Assembly: GCA_023420745.1 (NCBI GenBank)
Contig: JAEZVQ010000174.1
Coordinates: 1-19,337, forward strand
Source: Actinomycetes bacterium
GTDB lineage: Bacteria > Actinomycetota > Actinomycetes > Actinomycetales > Actinomycetaceae
Length of the DNA stretch: 19,337 bases
Direction of reading: 5' to 3'
Of this stretch, positions 5,635-13,485 are shown piece by piece; the stretch's first letter is position 1; each line of letters starts with the position of its first letter. Made by a program: the position numbers and the translations under genes. The notes below the pieces were generated by a model. That model searched no databases and was not told the DNA's origin. It saw only the letters and a list, made by a program, of their open reading frames with translations.

Positions 5635-8156
5635 GGTGGGCACGACAGCAGCAGCCCCAACACCGACAGTGCCCCGGTCTTCGACAGCGGTTCATTGTGA
5701 TTCCCGCACTTCGGAGACTGGATACACGAGGGACAACCGTCCTCACACCCGCAGGAAGCGATGGCTTCACGCGTGAGGGTGAGCCACTGTGCGGCGTGTC
5801 GCCACCCGTATTCAGCGAAACCCGCGCCACCGGGATAGGCATCGTGGACGAACACCGTCGGCAGCTCCGTGTCATCGTGGAGTGCTGTTGACAGTCCACC
5901 GAGATCCCAGCGGTCACAGGTGGCGAGCAGCGGCAGCATCCCGATCGACGCGTGCTCGGCTGCGTGAAGTGCGCCCGGCAGCTCATCGTCGGTGAGGTTG
6001 AGGTCGCGTACCATCCGCAGCGGCAGCGTCCACCACACGCTCGCGGTGGTCAGCCGACGTGCCGGCAGGTCGAGTTTCGTATTCGATACCCATTCCAAGC
6101 CCGGCAGTCGCAGCGTATCGAAGTCGGTGACGCGCGACTCCACCTCGACATCACCCCAGCACCAGCGCACACCGGTCGTCGGATCCTCCCACGCCTCGCG
6201 TTCGGCGAGGATGTGGACGCGAGTGGTGACGGTGGGGCGGGTGCGCAGTCGGGTGACCACCGGGTGGACGAGTGCCACCTCGGCACCCCCGGAGTGCACG
6301 CGCGTCGCCTCCATCCCGTCAATGACGGGCGGGTGCGTCAACTGCGTCACCTGGTAGGTCACCCCCTGGTGGATGTAGATCGCGCCGGGGTGAACGTGAG
6401 AGTGCGCCTGATCGGAATTGACGGTGCCGACAACTCGGCCGGTCGTTTCCTCGACAATCTGGACTTCGCCACCCTCGCCGCGAATATTCGTCAGCTGGTG
6501 AGCGTCAACGTCGACGGTGGTGTTCCAATACCACCCGTCGGGGCGGCGGCGCAGGTAGCCCTGGGATTCGAGTGCCTCGAAGAACCCGGTGTCGGACAGG
6601 CCGAAAACCGCGACATCCTCGGCTGTTAGCGGCGCTTCCGCCGCGGCCGCTAGGACGTGGGGGGTGACGATATAGGGATTCGCTGGGTCGAAAGTCGAGG
6701 CTTCGACCTCGGCGGTAATCATGTGCGGGTGGTGGACGAGATAGGTATCCATCGGATTGTCCGAGGCCACGAGGATCGATATTCCCGTGCGCCCCGCACG
6801 CCCGGCACGACCAACCTGCTGCCACAGGGAGGCGCGAGTTCCCGGCCAGCCGGCGGTGATCGTCGCATCGAGCCCCGAGATGTCGATACCGAGTTCGAGT
6901 GCATTGGTGGTGACCAGTGCGCGAGTGTCACCATGTCGCAGCGACTGTTCAAGTTCGCGCCGCTCCTGCGGGAGGTAGCCGCCACGATAAGCCGCGACCG
7001 TATCACCCGAAGAGCCGCGCCGCCGGAGGTGATCGCGCGCCTGCTCCGTCACCGACTCTGCACCGTAGCGGGAACGGACAAAAGTGAGCACGCGCGCCCC
7101 CTCATCGACTGCGGTGGCGGTGAGCATCGCCGCTTCGGAGGTGGAGGAACGCCGTCGCAATCCCGTGGTCAAAACCACCGGCTGCGGATGGTTGTCATCT
7201 GCAGCATCGGCGGTGGCAGCGAGGACACGCAGATACTCTTCGTCGTCGATATCCTCACCGACCATCCAGCCCGGTTGCCACAGCACGAGGGTGCGTGCCC
7301 CACTCGGCGAAGTGTCGTCGGTGACGGCGACGATCTCCTCGGGTGTGACCCCAATGAGACGCGAGGCGCTCACCGCGGGTTGAGACACTGTCGCGGATAG
7401 GAACACCACTGTCGGATCAGCGCCGAAACGTCGCGCGATGCGCAACAGCCGGCGCAACACCAGCGCCACGTGCCCGCCGGCAACACCGCGCCAGTAGTGC
7501 ATTTCGTCGACCACGATGACGGCGAGATGTGACAGCAGCCGCGTCCACGACCGACACCCTGGCAGCATCACGTGATGGAGGTAGTCGGGGTTCGTTAGCA
7601 CCACGTCGGCTTGTGCCCGCGCCCATGCTTTCACCTCCGACGGGGTGTCCCCGTCCGCGACACCGACACGCACCCCGAGGTCGTCGGCGGGAGTAGTGAG
7701 CAGACGGGTCAGGCTGGTCAGCTGGTCGGCGGCGAGTGCTTTCGTCGGCGCGAGGTAGAGCGCAGCCGGGCGGCGCCGGTAGTCAGACAACTTCGCGGAT
7801 GTGTCGTGAGCGGCGATGGAGGACAGAATCGGCAGCCACGCGGCGAGGGATTTGCCCGACCCGGTTCCCGTTGCCACCACCGTGTGTGCGCCCTGTGTGA
7901 TCGCGTCAGCGGCAAGCGCTTGATGCGCCCACGGAGCCGGCACGCCCGCGGCACGGTAGTGGTCGATCACCGCCGGGTGTGCCCACGCCGGCCAGTCGAC
8001 GCGGTGACCGTTTCGTGGCGGGAAATCGAGGGTGGCGACCATGCGGTCATCGTGAGCGGAGAGCGAGCGTAACCGGTCGATGATCGCCTCAGCTACCGCC
8101 CCATCATCCGAGGTGATGTCAGACAGGTCAGAGTCAAGTCGGTCGAAGTCACTCAT
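5604..8156 (-). CDS. DEAH-box helicase with C-terminal DUF1998-type cysteine cluster (MrfA/YprA/Hrq1-like)
   Basis: 850-residue superfamily II DNA helicase, at the place of Rv3649 in this neighbourhood. Motifs: WAHQ at 76-79, Walker A GTGSGKS at 97-103, DEMH at 217-220 (a DExH variant), SAT at 254-256, the C-terminal RecA lobe with TNALELGIDISGLD and the arginine-finger stretch QQVGRAGRAGR, and near 807-824 a cluster SCGCEDGCPSCIQSPKCG supplying four or five Cys for metal binding. This order is that of MrfA/YprA/Hrq1, helicases involved in repair of damaged DNA (family knowledge). ATG 8156 overlaps the upstream yjbN-like gene's stop by 8 bp; a longer frame to 8258 would overlap that gene and looks unlike protein. 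Its 3' end overlaps the last tad gene. Confidence 0.93.
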   Translation of the reverse strand: MSDFDRLDSDLSDITSDDGAVAEAIIDRLRSLSAHDDRMVATLDFPPRNGHRVDWPAWAHPAVIDHYRAAGVPAPWAHQALAADAITQGAHTVVATGTGSGKSLAAWLPILSSIAAHDTSAKLSDYRRRPAALYLAPTKALAADQLTSLTRLLTTPADDLGVRVGVADGDTPSEVKAWARAQADVVLTNPDYLHHVMLPGCRSWTRLLSHLAVIVVDEMHYWRGVAGGHVALVLRRLLRIARRFGADPTVVFLSATVSQPAVSASRLIGVTPEEIVAVTDDTSPSGARTLVLWQPGWMVGEDIDDEEYLRVLAATADAADDNHPQPVVLTTGLRRRSSTSEAAMLTATAVDEGARVLTFVRSRYGAESVTEQARDHLRRRGSSGDTVAAYRGGYLPQERRELEQSLRHGDTRALVTTNALELGIDISGLDATITAGWPGTRASLWQQVGRAGRAGRTGISILVASDNPMDTYLVHHPHMITAEVEASTFDPANPYIVTPHVLAAAAEAPLTAEDVAVFGLSDTGFFEALESQGYLRRRPDGWYWNTTVDVDAHQLTNIRGEGGEVQIVEETTGRVVGTVNSDQAHSHVHPGAIYIHQGVTYQVTQLTHPPVIDGMEATRVHSGGAEVALVHPVVTRLRTRPTVTTRVHILAEREAWEDPTTGVRWCWGDVEVESRVTDFDTLRLPGLEWVSNTKLDLPARRLTTASVWWTLPLRMVRDLNLTDDELPGALHAAEHASIGMLPLLATCDRWDLGGLSTALHDDTELPTVFVHDAYPGGAGFAEYGWRHAAQWLTLTREAIASCGCEDGCPSCIQSPKCGNHNEPLSKTGALSVLGLLLSCPPHSAAPAGSS

Positions 8157-8655
8157 TACCGGCAGTGAAGGCGCTCGCCACCACGTGCTGCATGAAGGTG
8201 ATGGCGTCAAGATCCGTGGCGATGGCACCGCTGAGGTTGTCGACGAGCTGAGCGTCATTCATCCCTCGACGCACGTCGCACATGAAATCGGCCACCACGA
8301 GCGCCGTCTCCCCCTCGGGCAAGGCATAGACGGTGGGGAAGTACTTTTCACGATTCCACGAATCCGACGCGGTGAACAGCGTCGTCAACACGTGCGCCGA
8401 GGCTGGCTGGCGAGAATCCCACACCGCGCGCACCGACAGGAAACGTCCGCGAGTGGTGAACGAGACGAGGAAATTGACACCACTGATACGCATCCGCGCC
8501 TGGGTGCACTCCGGGTCATCTAACTCCACGTCGCCGGCGGGAATGAGCGTGAACTGCGGGTCGATCATGTGCAGGGCGCGTTCAATGCGAGGAAACGACA
8601 CCGGGGTGGGAACCGTCGCGTCTTCGGGGACAGCGAATAGTCGCGTGGCAGTCAT
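8149..8655 (-). CDS. YbjN-domain-like protein, downstream copy
   Basis: 168 residues, cytoplasmic, no signal or membrane segment. FPRIERALHMIDPQF near the N-terminus and a central sheet region (ARMRISGVNFLVSFTTRGRFLSVRAVWD) followed by EGETALVVADFMCDVRRGMNDAQLVDNLSGAI match the general form of YbjN/T3S-chaperone-fold proteins common in actinobacteria. It shares the segment GMNDAQLVDN with GATDAQLVEF in the neighbouring gene, suggesting an old duplication. ATG 8655 overlaps the upstream stop in ATGA, and its own stop overlaps the helicase start: three translationally coupled genes. Function unknown; YbjN is often described as a stress or cell-envelope regulator, which cannot be concluded here. 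Confidence 0.75.
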   Translation of the reverse strand: MTATRLFAVPEDATVPTPVSFPRIERALHMIDPQFTLIPAGDVELDDPECTQARMRISGVNFLVSFTTRGRFLSVRAVWDSRQPASAHVLTTLFTASDSWNREKYFPTVYALPEGETALVVADFMCDVRRGMNDAQLVDNLSGAIATDLDAITFMQHVVASAFTAGNE

Positions 8656-9197
8656 TGGCTTGCTCCTTCGCCTGCGCGTGATTGGTCAGCCGAGCCACCT
8701 ACCGCCGAGCTGCCCACTGCCGAGCCGTCGACTGCGGTCGGCCAGTCAACGAGGTGGGGCATCGCCACTTCGACGTCGCGGAAGAACCCGACGATCATCG
8801 TCAGTGCCGTTTCGTAGAACTCGACGAGCTGAGCGTCAGTGGCACCCTGGGAAATGACGTAGTTGACTTCCGCACCCAGCCCGTAGGTGGTGCCATCGTC
8901 ATGCGGCCACAGGTAGGCTTTCGGCCCGGAGCGCTCGATATTACACATCTGCACCTGCGAGGCGAGAGTGGGGAAATCCTCCTCGCGAACCGCCTCCCCG
9001 CGCCACTGACCGCGCACCTGGACGATGCCGTGGTTGGCGAGTTCGACAAAAATCAGTGCCGAGAGGGTGGGGATGACGAGGGTGGTGTCGGAGTAGCGGC
9101 GGAAGCCGAGCCTGAGATCCTCGTCGAGCGCGTTGAGTAGCGTGTGAAGCCGGTCGATCGTGACCGGTTGAGGTACCTCAGATGCGGTAGTGCTCAC
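8652..9197 (-). CDS. YbjN-domain-like protein, upstream copy
   Basis: 181 residues. VTIDRLHTLLNALDEDLRLGFRRY, then ALIFVELANHGIVQVRGQWRG and the helix GATDAQLVEFYETALTMIVGFFRDVE fit YbjN-like proteins of about 150-180 residues. The last 25 or so residues are a Ser/Gly/Ala-rich tail (VDGSAVGSSAVGGSA) encoded by repetitive DNA. GTG 9197 is chosen because AGGGAGG lies about 4-5 nt upstream; the ATG at 9212 would put that site inside the gene. First gene of a three-gene run ending with the helicase. The pair may act together; no partner or ligand is evident. Confidence 0.72.
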   Translation of the reverse strand: MSTTASEVPQPVTIDRLHTLLNALDEDLRLGFRRYSDTTLVIPTLSALIFVELANHGIVQVRGQWRGEAVREEDFPTLASQVQMCNIERSGPKAYLWPHDDGTTYGLGAEVNYVISQGATDAQLVEFYETALTMIVGFFRDVEVAMPHLVDWPTAVDGSAVGSSAVGGSADQSRAGEGASQ

Positions 9198-9316
9198 GAT
9201 CCCTCCCTTCATCGGACGTGTGCGTCGCGGTTCAATATCGTGTCGATCATAGGCAGCGCCGCCGCATCGCCGCGAGTTCACGGCGGTTGCGTGCCCCGGC
9301 ACGTAGAATCGCTGAG
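9198..9316. promoter_or_regulatory. Divergent promoter region, ybjN-like operon and PAP2 gene
   Basis: 119 bp. On the minus strand a perfect TATGAT -10-like hexamer lies at 9251-9246, about 50 nt before the GTG at 9197, but no good -35 is present. On the plus strand TAGAAT at 9304-9309 sits 7 nt before GTG 9317. Confidence 0.4.
9304..9309 (+). promoter_or_regulatory. -10 element of a probable leaderless PAP2 transcript
   Basis: TAGAAT fits the actinobacterial TANNNT -10 consensus and ends 7 nt before the GTG at 9317, so transcription would begin at the start codon itself. No Shine-Dalgarno precedes that GTG. Confidence 0.5.
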
Positions 9317-10225
9317 GTGAGTGAGGGAGAACAGTTGGGCGCCCAAATGGTGGCCAGCGTGCGCCGCACCTTGCGGGTGTTTAGCGTCATCGGTGCGGCC
9401 ACCGCTTTCCTCGCCCTCGCCATTGTCGCTCTCCACACGGACACCGGTCAGGCTCTCGACCAGGCTGCACTGGAAACAATGTCGTCGGTGGCGCGCCTTC
9501 TCCCCGACGCCGCGTTTCGCCCGCTGCACTCGATTTCAGCGGCGACGGTACTCGTGGTCACGGCGGTCGTCGCCTTGGTCGCCACGCTGCGCCGCCGCTT
9601 CGCCCTTGCGGTGCGAATCGCCATCGTCATCGTCGGCGCTAACCTCACTACCCAGCTGTTCAAGACGGTGCTACTCACCCGCCCCTACCGGGGGATCGGC
9701 TACGACCTGGCTAACTCCTTCCCCTCCGGTCACGCAACCGTGGTGGCGAGCGTCGTCTTCGCCCTCATTGCCGTCACCTCGCAACGGTGGCGCTCCTGGG
9801 CGGCACTGGGGTGGTCGCTGGTAGGCTCACTCATCCTCGTTGAGGTCATCGCCTCGGGCTGGCATCGCCCGTCCGACGTCGTAGCCGCCATCCTCATTGC
9901 TTTCGTGTGGGCGATGACACTCGTCCCCCAAGAAAAGCCGCAGCTGACCGCCGACCCGATTAATACCGCGTCACTCGCGCTCGCCGGCGTGGTGAGCGTG
10001 GTGCTCGTCGTCGCCGCGACGCTGCGCGGTCAGGCACTCGCCGCACTCGTCGCCCACATGGTTGCCGGCGGGGACGTGTGGTCCTTCGTTGGTGACGCGG
10101 GGATTGTCGCCGGCGGGCTCGCCGCAACGTCGATCACCGCGGTCGTCATCGCCGCGGTGTTTGCACTCCTGCTCGGCACCTCGTCACTGTTGTGCGCGCT
10201 GCAAAGCGGGAGGAAACGCGACTAG
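9317..10225 (+). CDS. PAP2-family membrane phosphatase
   Basis: 302-residue polytopic membrane protein with about seven hydrophobic helices. Phosphatidic-acid-phosphatase motifs: KTVLLTRP at 116-123 (Lys116, Arg122), FPSGH at 135-139 (catalytic His139) and HRPSD at 183-187 (His183, Asp187). The Ser-Arg pair usual before motif 3 is not present (EVIASGWH), a variant I cannot judge. Likely substrates are lipid or prenyl phosphates, with a role in envelope lipid metabolism or undecaprenyl-phosphate recycling (family inference). About 115 residues with further helices follow the active site. GTG 9317 is preferred because of the TAGAAT -10 seven bases upstream (leaderless); ATG 9347 is the alternative. 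Its TAG stop is part of the CTAG it shares with the convergent reductase. Confidence 0.85.
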   Translation: MSEGEQLGAQMVASVRRTLRVFSVIGAATAFLALAIVALHTDTGQALDQAALETMSSVARLLPDAAFRPLHSISAATVLVVTAVVALVATLRRRFALAVRIAIVIVGANLTTQLFKTVLLTRPYRGIGYDLANSFPSGHATVVASVVFALIAVTSQRWRSWAALGWSLVGSLILVEVIASGWHRPSDVVAAILIAFVWAMTLVPQEKPQLTADPINTASLALAGVVSVVLVVAATLRGQALAALVAHMVAGGDVWSFVGDAGIVAGGLAATSITAVVIAAVFALLLGTSSLLCALQSGRKRD

Positions 10226-10230
10226 CGCGT
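10216..10230. other. Small hairpin spanning the shared convergent stop codons
   Basis: ACGCG-ACTAG-CGCGT: perfect 5-bp arms with a 5-nt loop that contains both stop codons. No T-run on either strand, so a bidirectional terminator role is only possible. Confidence 0.35.
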
Positions 10231-11319
10231 CGCTGTGGAACGCGTCGCGGTGGAGCGCGTCGCCTCCGCCCACAGGTTGATCCCGTCGGCGTCGGCGTGA
10301 GCGTCGATGGCGGCGAGTTCTTCGTCGGTGAAGTCGAGGTTCGCCAGCGCGCCAACGCTGTTCTCAAGTTGCGCCACCGACGAGGCGCCGACGAGCGCGG
10401 AGGTCACCGATCGCCCACCCTGGTCGCGCAACACCCAGGCGATCGCCATCTGCGCCAGGCTCTGCCCGCGCGACAGGGCAATGTCGTTGAGGGCACGCAC
10501 GTGCGCCAAGTTGTTGTCAGACAACATGTCGGAGGACAGGGACTTGTGGGCGGCGGCACGTGAATCGGCGGGAATACCGCGGAGATAGCGGTCGGTGAGG
10601 ATCCCTTGAGCCAGTGGGGAGAAGCAGATGATCCCCATATTCGACTCGTCGCAGGCGGCGATGAGGCAGCGACCGGACTCGTCTTCATCCTCAATCCAGC
10701 GGTTAATCATCGAGTAGGACGGCTGGTGGATGACCAGCGGCGTCCCGAGGTCGCGCATGATCTCCTGGGCGCGCAGTGTGTGTTCGGCAGAGTAGGAGGA
10801 AATCCCCGCGTAGAGGGCTTTGCCGCTTCGCACCGCCTGGTGGAGGGCGAGCATCGTCTCTTCGAGGTCGGTGTCGGCGTCGGGTCGGTGATGGTAGAAG
10901 ATGTCGACGTAGTCCAGTCCCATGCGTTCCAGCGACTGGTCGAGGCTGGCGAGCAGGTATTTGCGCGAGCCACCAAACCCGTACGGGCCACGCCACATAT
11001 CCCAGCCCGCTTTCGACGAAATGACGAGTTCGTCGCGGTGCTCACGCAGATCCTCGTGGAAAATCCGACCAAAGTTCTTCTCTGCCGACCCGTAGGGCGG
11101 CCCGTAGTTGTTGGCGAGGTCGAAGTGCGTGATGCCGAGATCGAAGGCGCGACGGATCATGTCGCGCTGCGTCTGCAGGGGCTTATCGTCGCCGAAGTTG
11201 TGCCACAACCCCAGCGAAATCGCCGGCAGCTGCAAGCCGGTGCTCCCCAGCCGCCGGTACGGCATCGAGTCGTAGCGGCTCGCGACGGGCGTGTAGACAT
11301 CCATCCCGAAGTTTCGCAT
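10222..11319 (-). CDS. Aldo/keto reductase, YghZ/GPR type (L-glyceraldehyde 3-phosphate reductase-like)
   Basis: 365-residue NADPH-dependent oxidoreductase with a TIM barrel. Catalytic tetrad: Asp67 and Tyr72 in DLANNYG, Lys103 in SSKAGW, His144 in FYHHRPD. The N-terminal YRRLGSTGLQLPAISLGLWHNFGD, GPPYGSAEKNFGRI and SSYSAEHT stretches are those of the YghZ group (AKR14), which detoxifies L-glyceraldehyde 3-phosphate and methylglyoxal (family knowledge). The cofactor segment TSALVGASSVAQLENSV is intact. ATG 11319 is preferred, with AGGAG 8 nt upstream; GTG 11322 is adjacent. An Ala/Thr/Arg/Ser repeat of about 12 residues ends the protein and is not part of the fold. It converges on the PAP2 gene with both stops sharing CTAG. 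Confidence 0.92.
   Translation of the reverse strand: MRNFGMDVYTPVASRYDSMPYRRLGSTGLQLPAISLGLWHNFGDDKPLQTQRDMIRRAFDLGITHFDLANNYGPPYGSAEKNFGRIFHEDLREHRDELVISSKAGWDMWRGPYGFGGSRKYLLASLDQSLERMGLDYVDIFYHHRPDADTDLEETMLALHQAVRSGKALYAGISSYSAEHTLRAQEIMRDLGTPLVIHQPSYSMINRWIEDEDESGRCLIAACDESNMGIICFSPLAQGILTDRYLRGIPADSRAAAHKSLSSDMLSDNNLAHVRALNDIALSRGQSLAQMAIAWVLRDQGGRSVTSALVGASSVAQLENSVGALANLDFTDEELAAIDAHADADGINLWAEATRSTATRSTATR
10226..10263. repeat. 15-bp tandem repeat at the 3' end of the aldo/keto reductase gene
   Basis: Units at 10226-10240 and 10241-10255 (CGCGTCGCKGTGGAR) plus a partial third copy to 10263. Read on the minus strand they encode the C-terminal TRSTATRSTATR tail of the reductase. Confidence 0.7.
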
Positions 11320-11530
11320 CACGCATTCTCCTGACTTATCTCGCTGGCTCGTCTGACTGACGTTCTATCACGGCTCACCCATCGGCAGGCGCACGCTTTC
11401 ATGCTATCGCCAGCGACAGAGCCGAGGGTGGTCGAGGACGGGGCGATTGAGGACTGGCGCAGGCGGTGTGTCAGACCGGTTGTCGAGCGGTGAGGACGAT
11501 CGTCCTAGGTACGTGGGAATTGTCGTCGCG

Positions 11531-11546
11531 CCACAATATCTAGGGG
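11531..11546 (+). promoter_or_regulatory. NrdR box 1 (candidate)
   Basis: CCACAATATCTAGGGG aligns with the NrdR consensus ACACWATATATWGTGT at the central CAATATnTAG core, with mismatches mainly at the flanks. It overlaps a possible -10 (CAATAT). Confidence 0.7.
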
Positions 11547-11562
11547 GTGGTCGACGCGTGTC

Positions 11563-11578
11563 GCACAACATGTCGTGG
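11563..11578 (+). promoter_or_regulatory. NrdR box 2 (candidate)
   Basis: GCACAACATGTCGTGG keeps the CACAACATGT-GTG palindrome. Its centre lies 32 bp from that of box 1, about three helical turns, the usual spacing of paired NrdR boxes. Confidence 0.7.
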
Positions 11579-11603
11579 TGCGCGAGGTGCGAGGGTGGTG
11601 CCC

Positions 11604-13475
11604 ATGGCTGAGAAAAATGAGGCGCCACGCCAGTATCTTGTTGACGCGATTTCCACTGTCGAGGACTATCTCGATCGCTCCGATTGGCGGGTTAACGCCA
11701 ACGCCAACCAGGACTATTCCGTCGGTGGGTTGATTCTCAATACCGCTGGGAAAATGGTGGCGAACTACTGGCTCAGCCGCGTTTACAGTGCGGAAGCGGG
11801 GCAGGCGCACCGCGACGGCGACATCCACATCCACGACCTCGACATGTTTGCTGGCTACTGTGCCGGCTGGTCGCTCAAACAACTCCTGCAGCAGGGTTTC
11901 AACGGGGTGCCCGGCGCCATCGCCTCCGCCCCGCCGCGCCACTTTTCTTCCGCATGCGGCCAGATCGTTAACTTCCTCGGCACCTTGCAAAACGAGTGGG
12001 CGGGCGCTCAGGCGTTTTCCTCATTCGACACCTACATGGCACCGTTCGTTCGCCTCGACCGGATGAGCGAGGACGAGGTGGTGCAATGCATGCAGGAGAT
12101 GATCTACAACCTCAACGTCCCCTCACGCTGGGGTTCGCAATGCCCGTTCACCAACCTCACCTTTGACTGGACGTGCCCCGCCGACCTCGCCGACGAAGCG
12201 CCGATTATTGGCGACGAGGTATGCGACTTCACCTACGGCGACCTCCAAGCGGAGATGGACCTGATCAACCGCGCCTTCATCCGGGTGATGAGTGAAGGGG
12301 ACGCGGACGGGCGGGTCTTCACCTTCCCCATCCCGACCTACAACATCACCCCCGACTTCGACTGGGATAGCCCGAACGCCCTCGCATTATTTGAAATGAC
12401 GGCGAAATACGGGCTTCCTTACTTCCAAAACTTCCTCACCTCCGACCTCGATCCGGGGATGATTCGCTCGATGTGCTGTCGGCTCCAACTCGACTTGCGT
12501 GAGCTGCTCAAACGCGGCAACGGGCTATTCGGTTCGGCGGAGCAAACCGGGTCGGTCGGCGTGGTGACCATCAATATGGCGCGGCTTGGCTATCTCTTCT
12601 CGGGCGATGAGGACGCGCTTGTCCGTCGCCTCGACGAACTCATCGACATGGCCGCTGGCAGCCTCGAAGACAAGCGTCGCGTGATCCAAGAACACATGGA
12701 TGCGGGACTGTTCCCCTACACGCGGCGCTACCTCGGCACCCTCGACAACCACTTCTCGACCATCGGCGTCAACGGCATGAACGAGATGGTGGCGAACTTC
12801 TCCTACGGTGAGTACGACATCACCGACCCGCGTGGTCACGACCTGGTGGCGCGACTGCTCGACCACGTGCGCGAGCGGATGGTGGAACTCCAGGAGGCGA
12901 CCGGTCACCTCTACAACCTCGAGGCGACGCCCGCGGAAGGCACGACGTACCGTTTTGCCCGCGAGGATCGCAAGCGTTTCCCCGCGATTATTCAAGCCGG
13001 CACCGAGGACGCGCCGTACTACACGAACTCGTCACAGCTGCCGGTCGGCTTCACCGACGACCCCTTTGAAGCGTTGGAAATGCAGGAGGATTTGCAGGGC
13101 AAATACACCGGCGGCACGGTGCTTCACCTCTACATGGGCGAGCGCGTGTCCTCGGCGGTGGCGTGCCGTGAGCTGATTCGCCGTTCGCTCCAAGTGTTCA
13201 AGGTGCCGTATCTGACGGTGACACCGACATTTTCGATTTGCCCCACGCACGGCTATCTCGCGGGTGAGCACCCGACGTGTCAGCGGTGCGAGGCGGCGGG
13301 GCGCGACGTCGAATGCGAGGTGTGGACGCGGGTGATGGGCTACTTCCGCCCGGTGCGATCGTTCAACACGGGGAAGAAATCGGAGTACGCCGAGCGGCAG
13401 ATGTTCACCGAGGACGCGGCGGCCGCGCACGGCACGCTGGTGTCGTCGGTGACTGGTCAAACCCTCGAACTCTAG
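11604..13475 (+). CDS. nrdD: Anaerobic (class III) ribonucleoside-triphosphate reductase
   Basis: 623-residue glycyl-radical enzyme that makes dNTPs without oxygen. Landmarks: CGQIVNFLGTLQNEWAGAQAF with Cys118, NLNVPSRWGSQCPFTNLTFDW, MCCR with Cys291/Cys292 (thiyl-radical site), KRGNGLFGSAEQTGS, a zinc site of Cys546, Cys559, Cys562 and Cys571, and the glycyl-radical loop RVMGYFRP with Gly579. All catalytic elements are present. The usual N-terminal ATP-cone (about 90 residues) is absent: the protein begins almost directly at the VNANANQDYSVGG segment. ATG 11604 has GAGG about 9 nt upstream; GTG 11547 would add 19 residues translated from NrdR-box DNA, so it is not used. nrdG follows after 10 nt. 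Control by NrdR is suggested by the two upstream boxes. Confidence 0.95.
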   Translation: MAEKNEAPRQYLVDAISTVEDYLDRSDWRVNANANQDYSVGGLILNTAGKMVANYWLSRVYSAEAGQAHRDGDIHIHDLDMFAGYCAGWSLKQLLQQGFNGVPGAIASAPPRHFSSACGQIVNFLGTLQNEWAGAQAFSSFDTYMAPFVRLDRMSEDEVVQCMQEMIYNLNVPSRWGSQCPFTNLTFDWTCPADLADEAPIIGDEVCDFTYGDLQAEMDLINRAFIRVMSEGDADGRVFTFPIPTYNITPDFDWDSPNALALFEMTAKYGLPYFQNFLTSDLDPGMIRSMCCRLQLDLRELLKRGNGLFGSAEQTGSVGVVTINMARLGYLFSGDEDALVRRLDELIDMAAGSLEDKRRVIQEHMDAGLFPYTRRYLGTLDNHFSTIGVNGMNEMVANFSYGEYDITDPRGHDLVARLLDHVRERMVELQEATGHLYNLEATPAEGTTYRFAREDRKRFPAIIQAGTEDAPYYTNSSQLPVGFTDDPFEALEMQEDLQGKYTGGTVLHLYMGERVSSAVACRELIRRSLQVFKVPYLTVTPTFSICPTHGYLAGEHPTCQRCEAAGRDVECEVWTRVMGYFRPVRSFNTGKKSEYAERQMFTEDAAAAHGTLVSSVTGQTLEL

Positions 13476-13485
13476 CCGCCCCAGC

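Larger units (their letters stand above)
11320..11603. promoter_or_regulatory. Divergent intergenic region, reductase gene and nrdDG
   Basis: 284 bp. Near the reductase, AGGAGA (minus strand) is the ribosome binding site, and TAGAAC further up is a possible -10. Near nrdD lie two NrdR-box-like palindromes (listed separately), a CAATAT hexamer 7 nt before GTG 11547 that could serve as a -10 inside the first box, and GAGG at 11591 before ATG 11604. A 30-codon frame at 11401-11493 has no ribosome binding site and is not called. Confidence 0.5.

Noticed and set aside
8157..8258. N-terminal extension of the helicase
   Set aside because: It would overlap the coupled YbjN-like gene by over 100 bp and is Ser/Pro-rich; ATG 8156 gives a normal start-stop overlap.
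9218..9316. N-terminal extension of the PAP2 protein
   Set aside because: Arg-rich with no resemblance to the family, and it would cover the divergent promoter region and the TAGAAT element.
11401..11493. 30-codon frame before nrdD
   Set aside because: No ribosome binding site, no -10 at leaderless spacing, and no recognisable sequence; it does not resemble an ATP-cone remnant.
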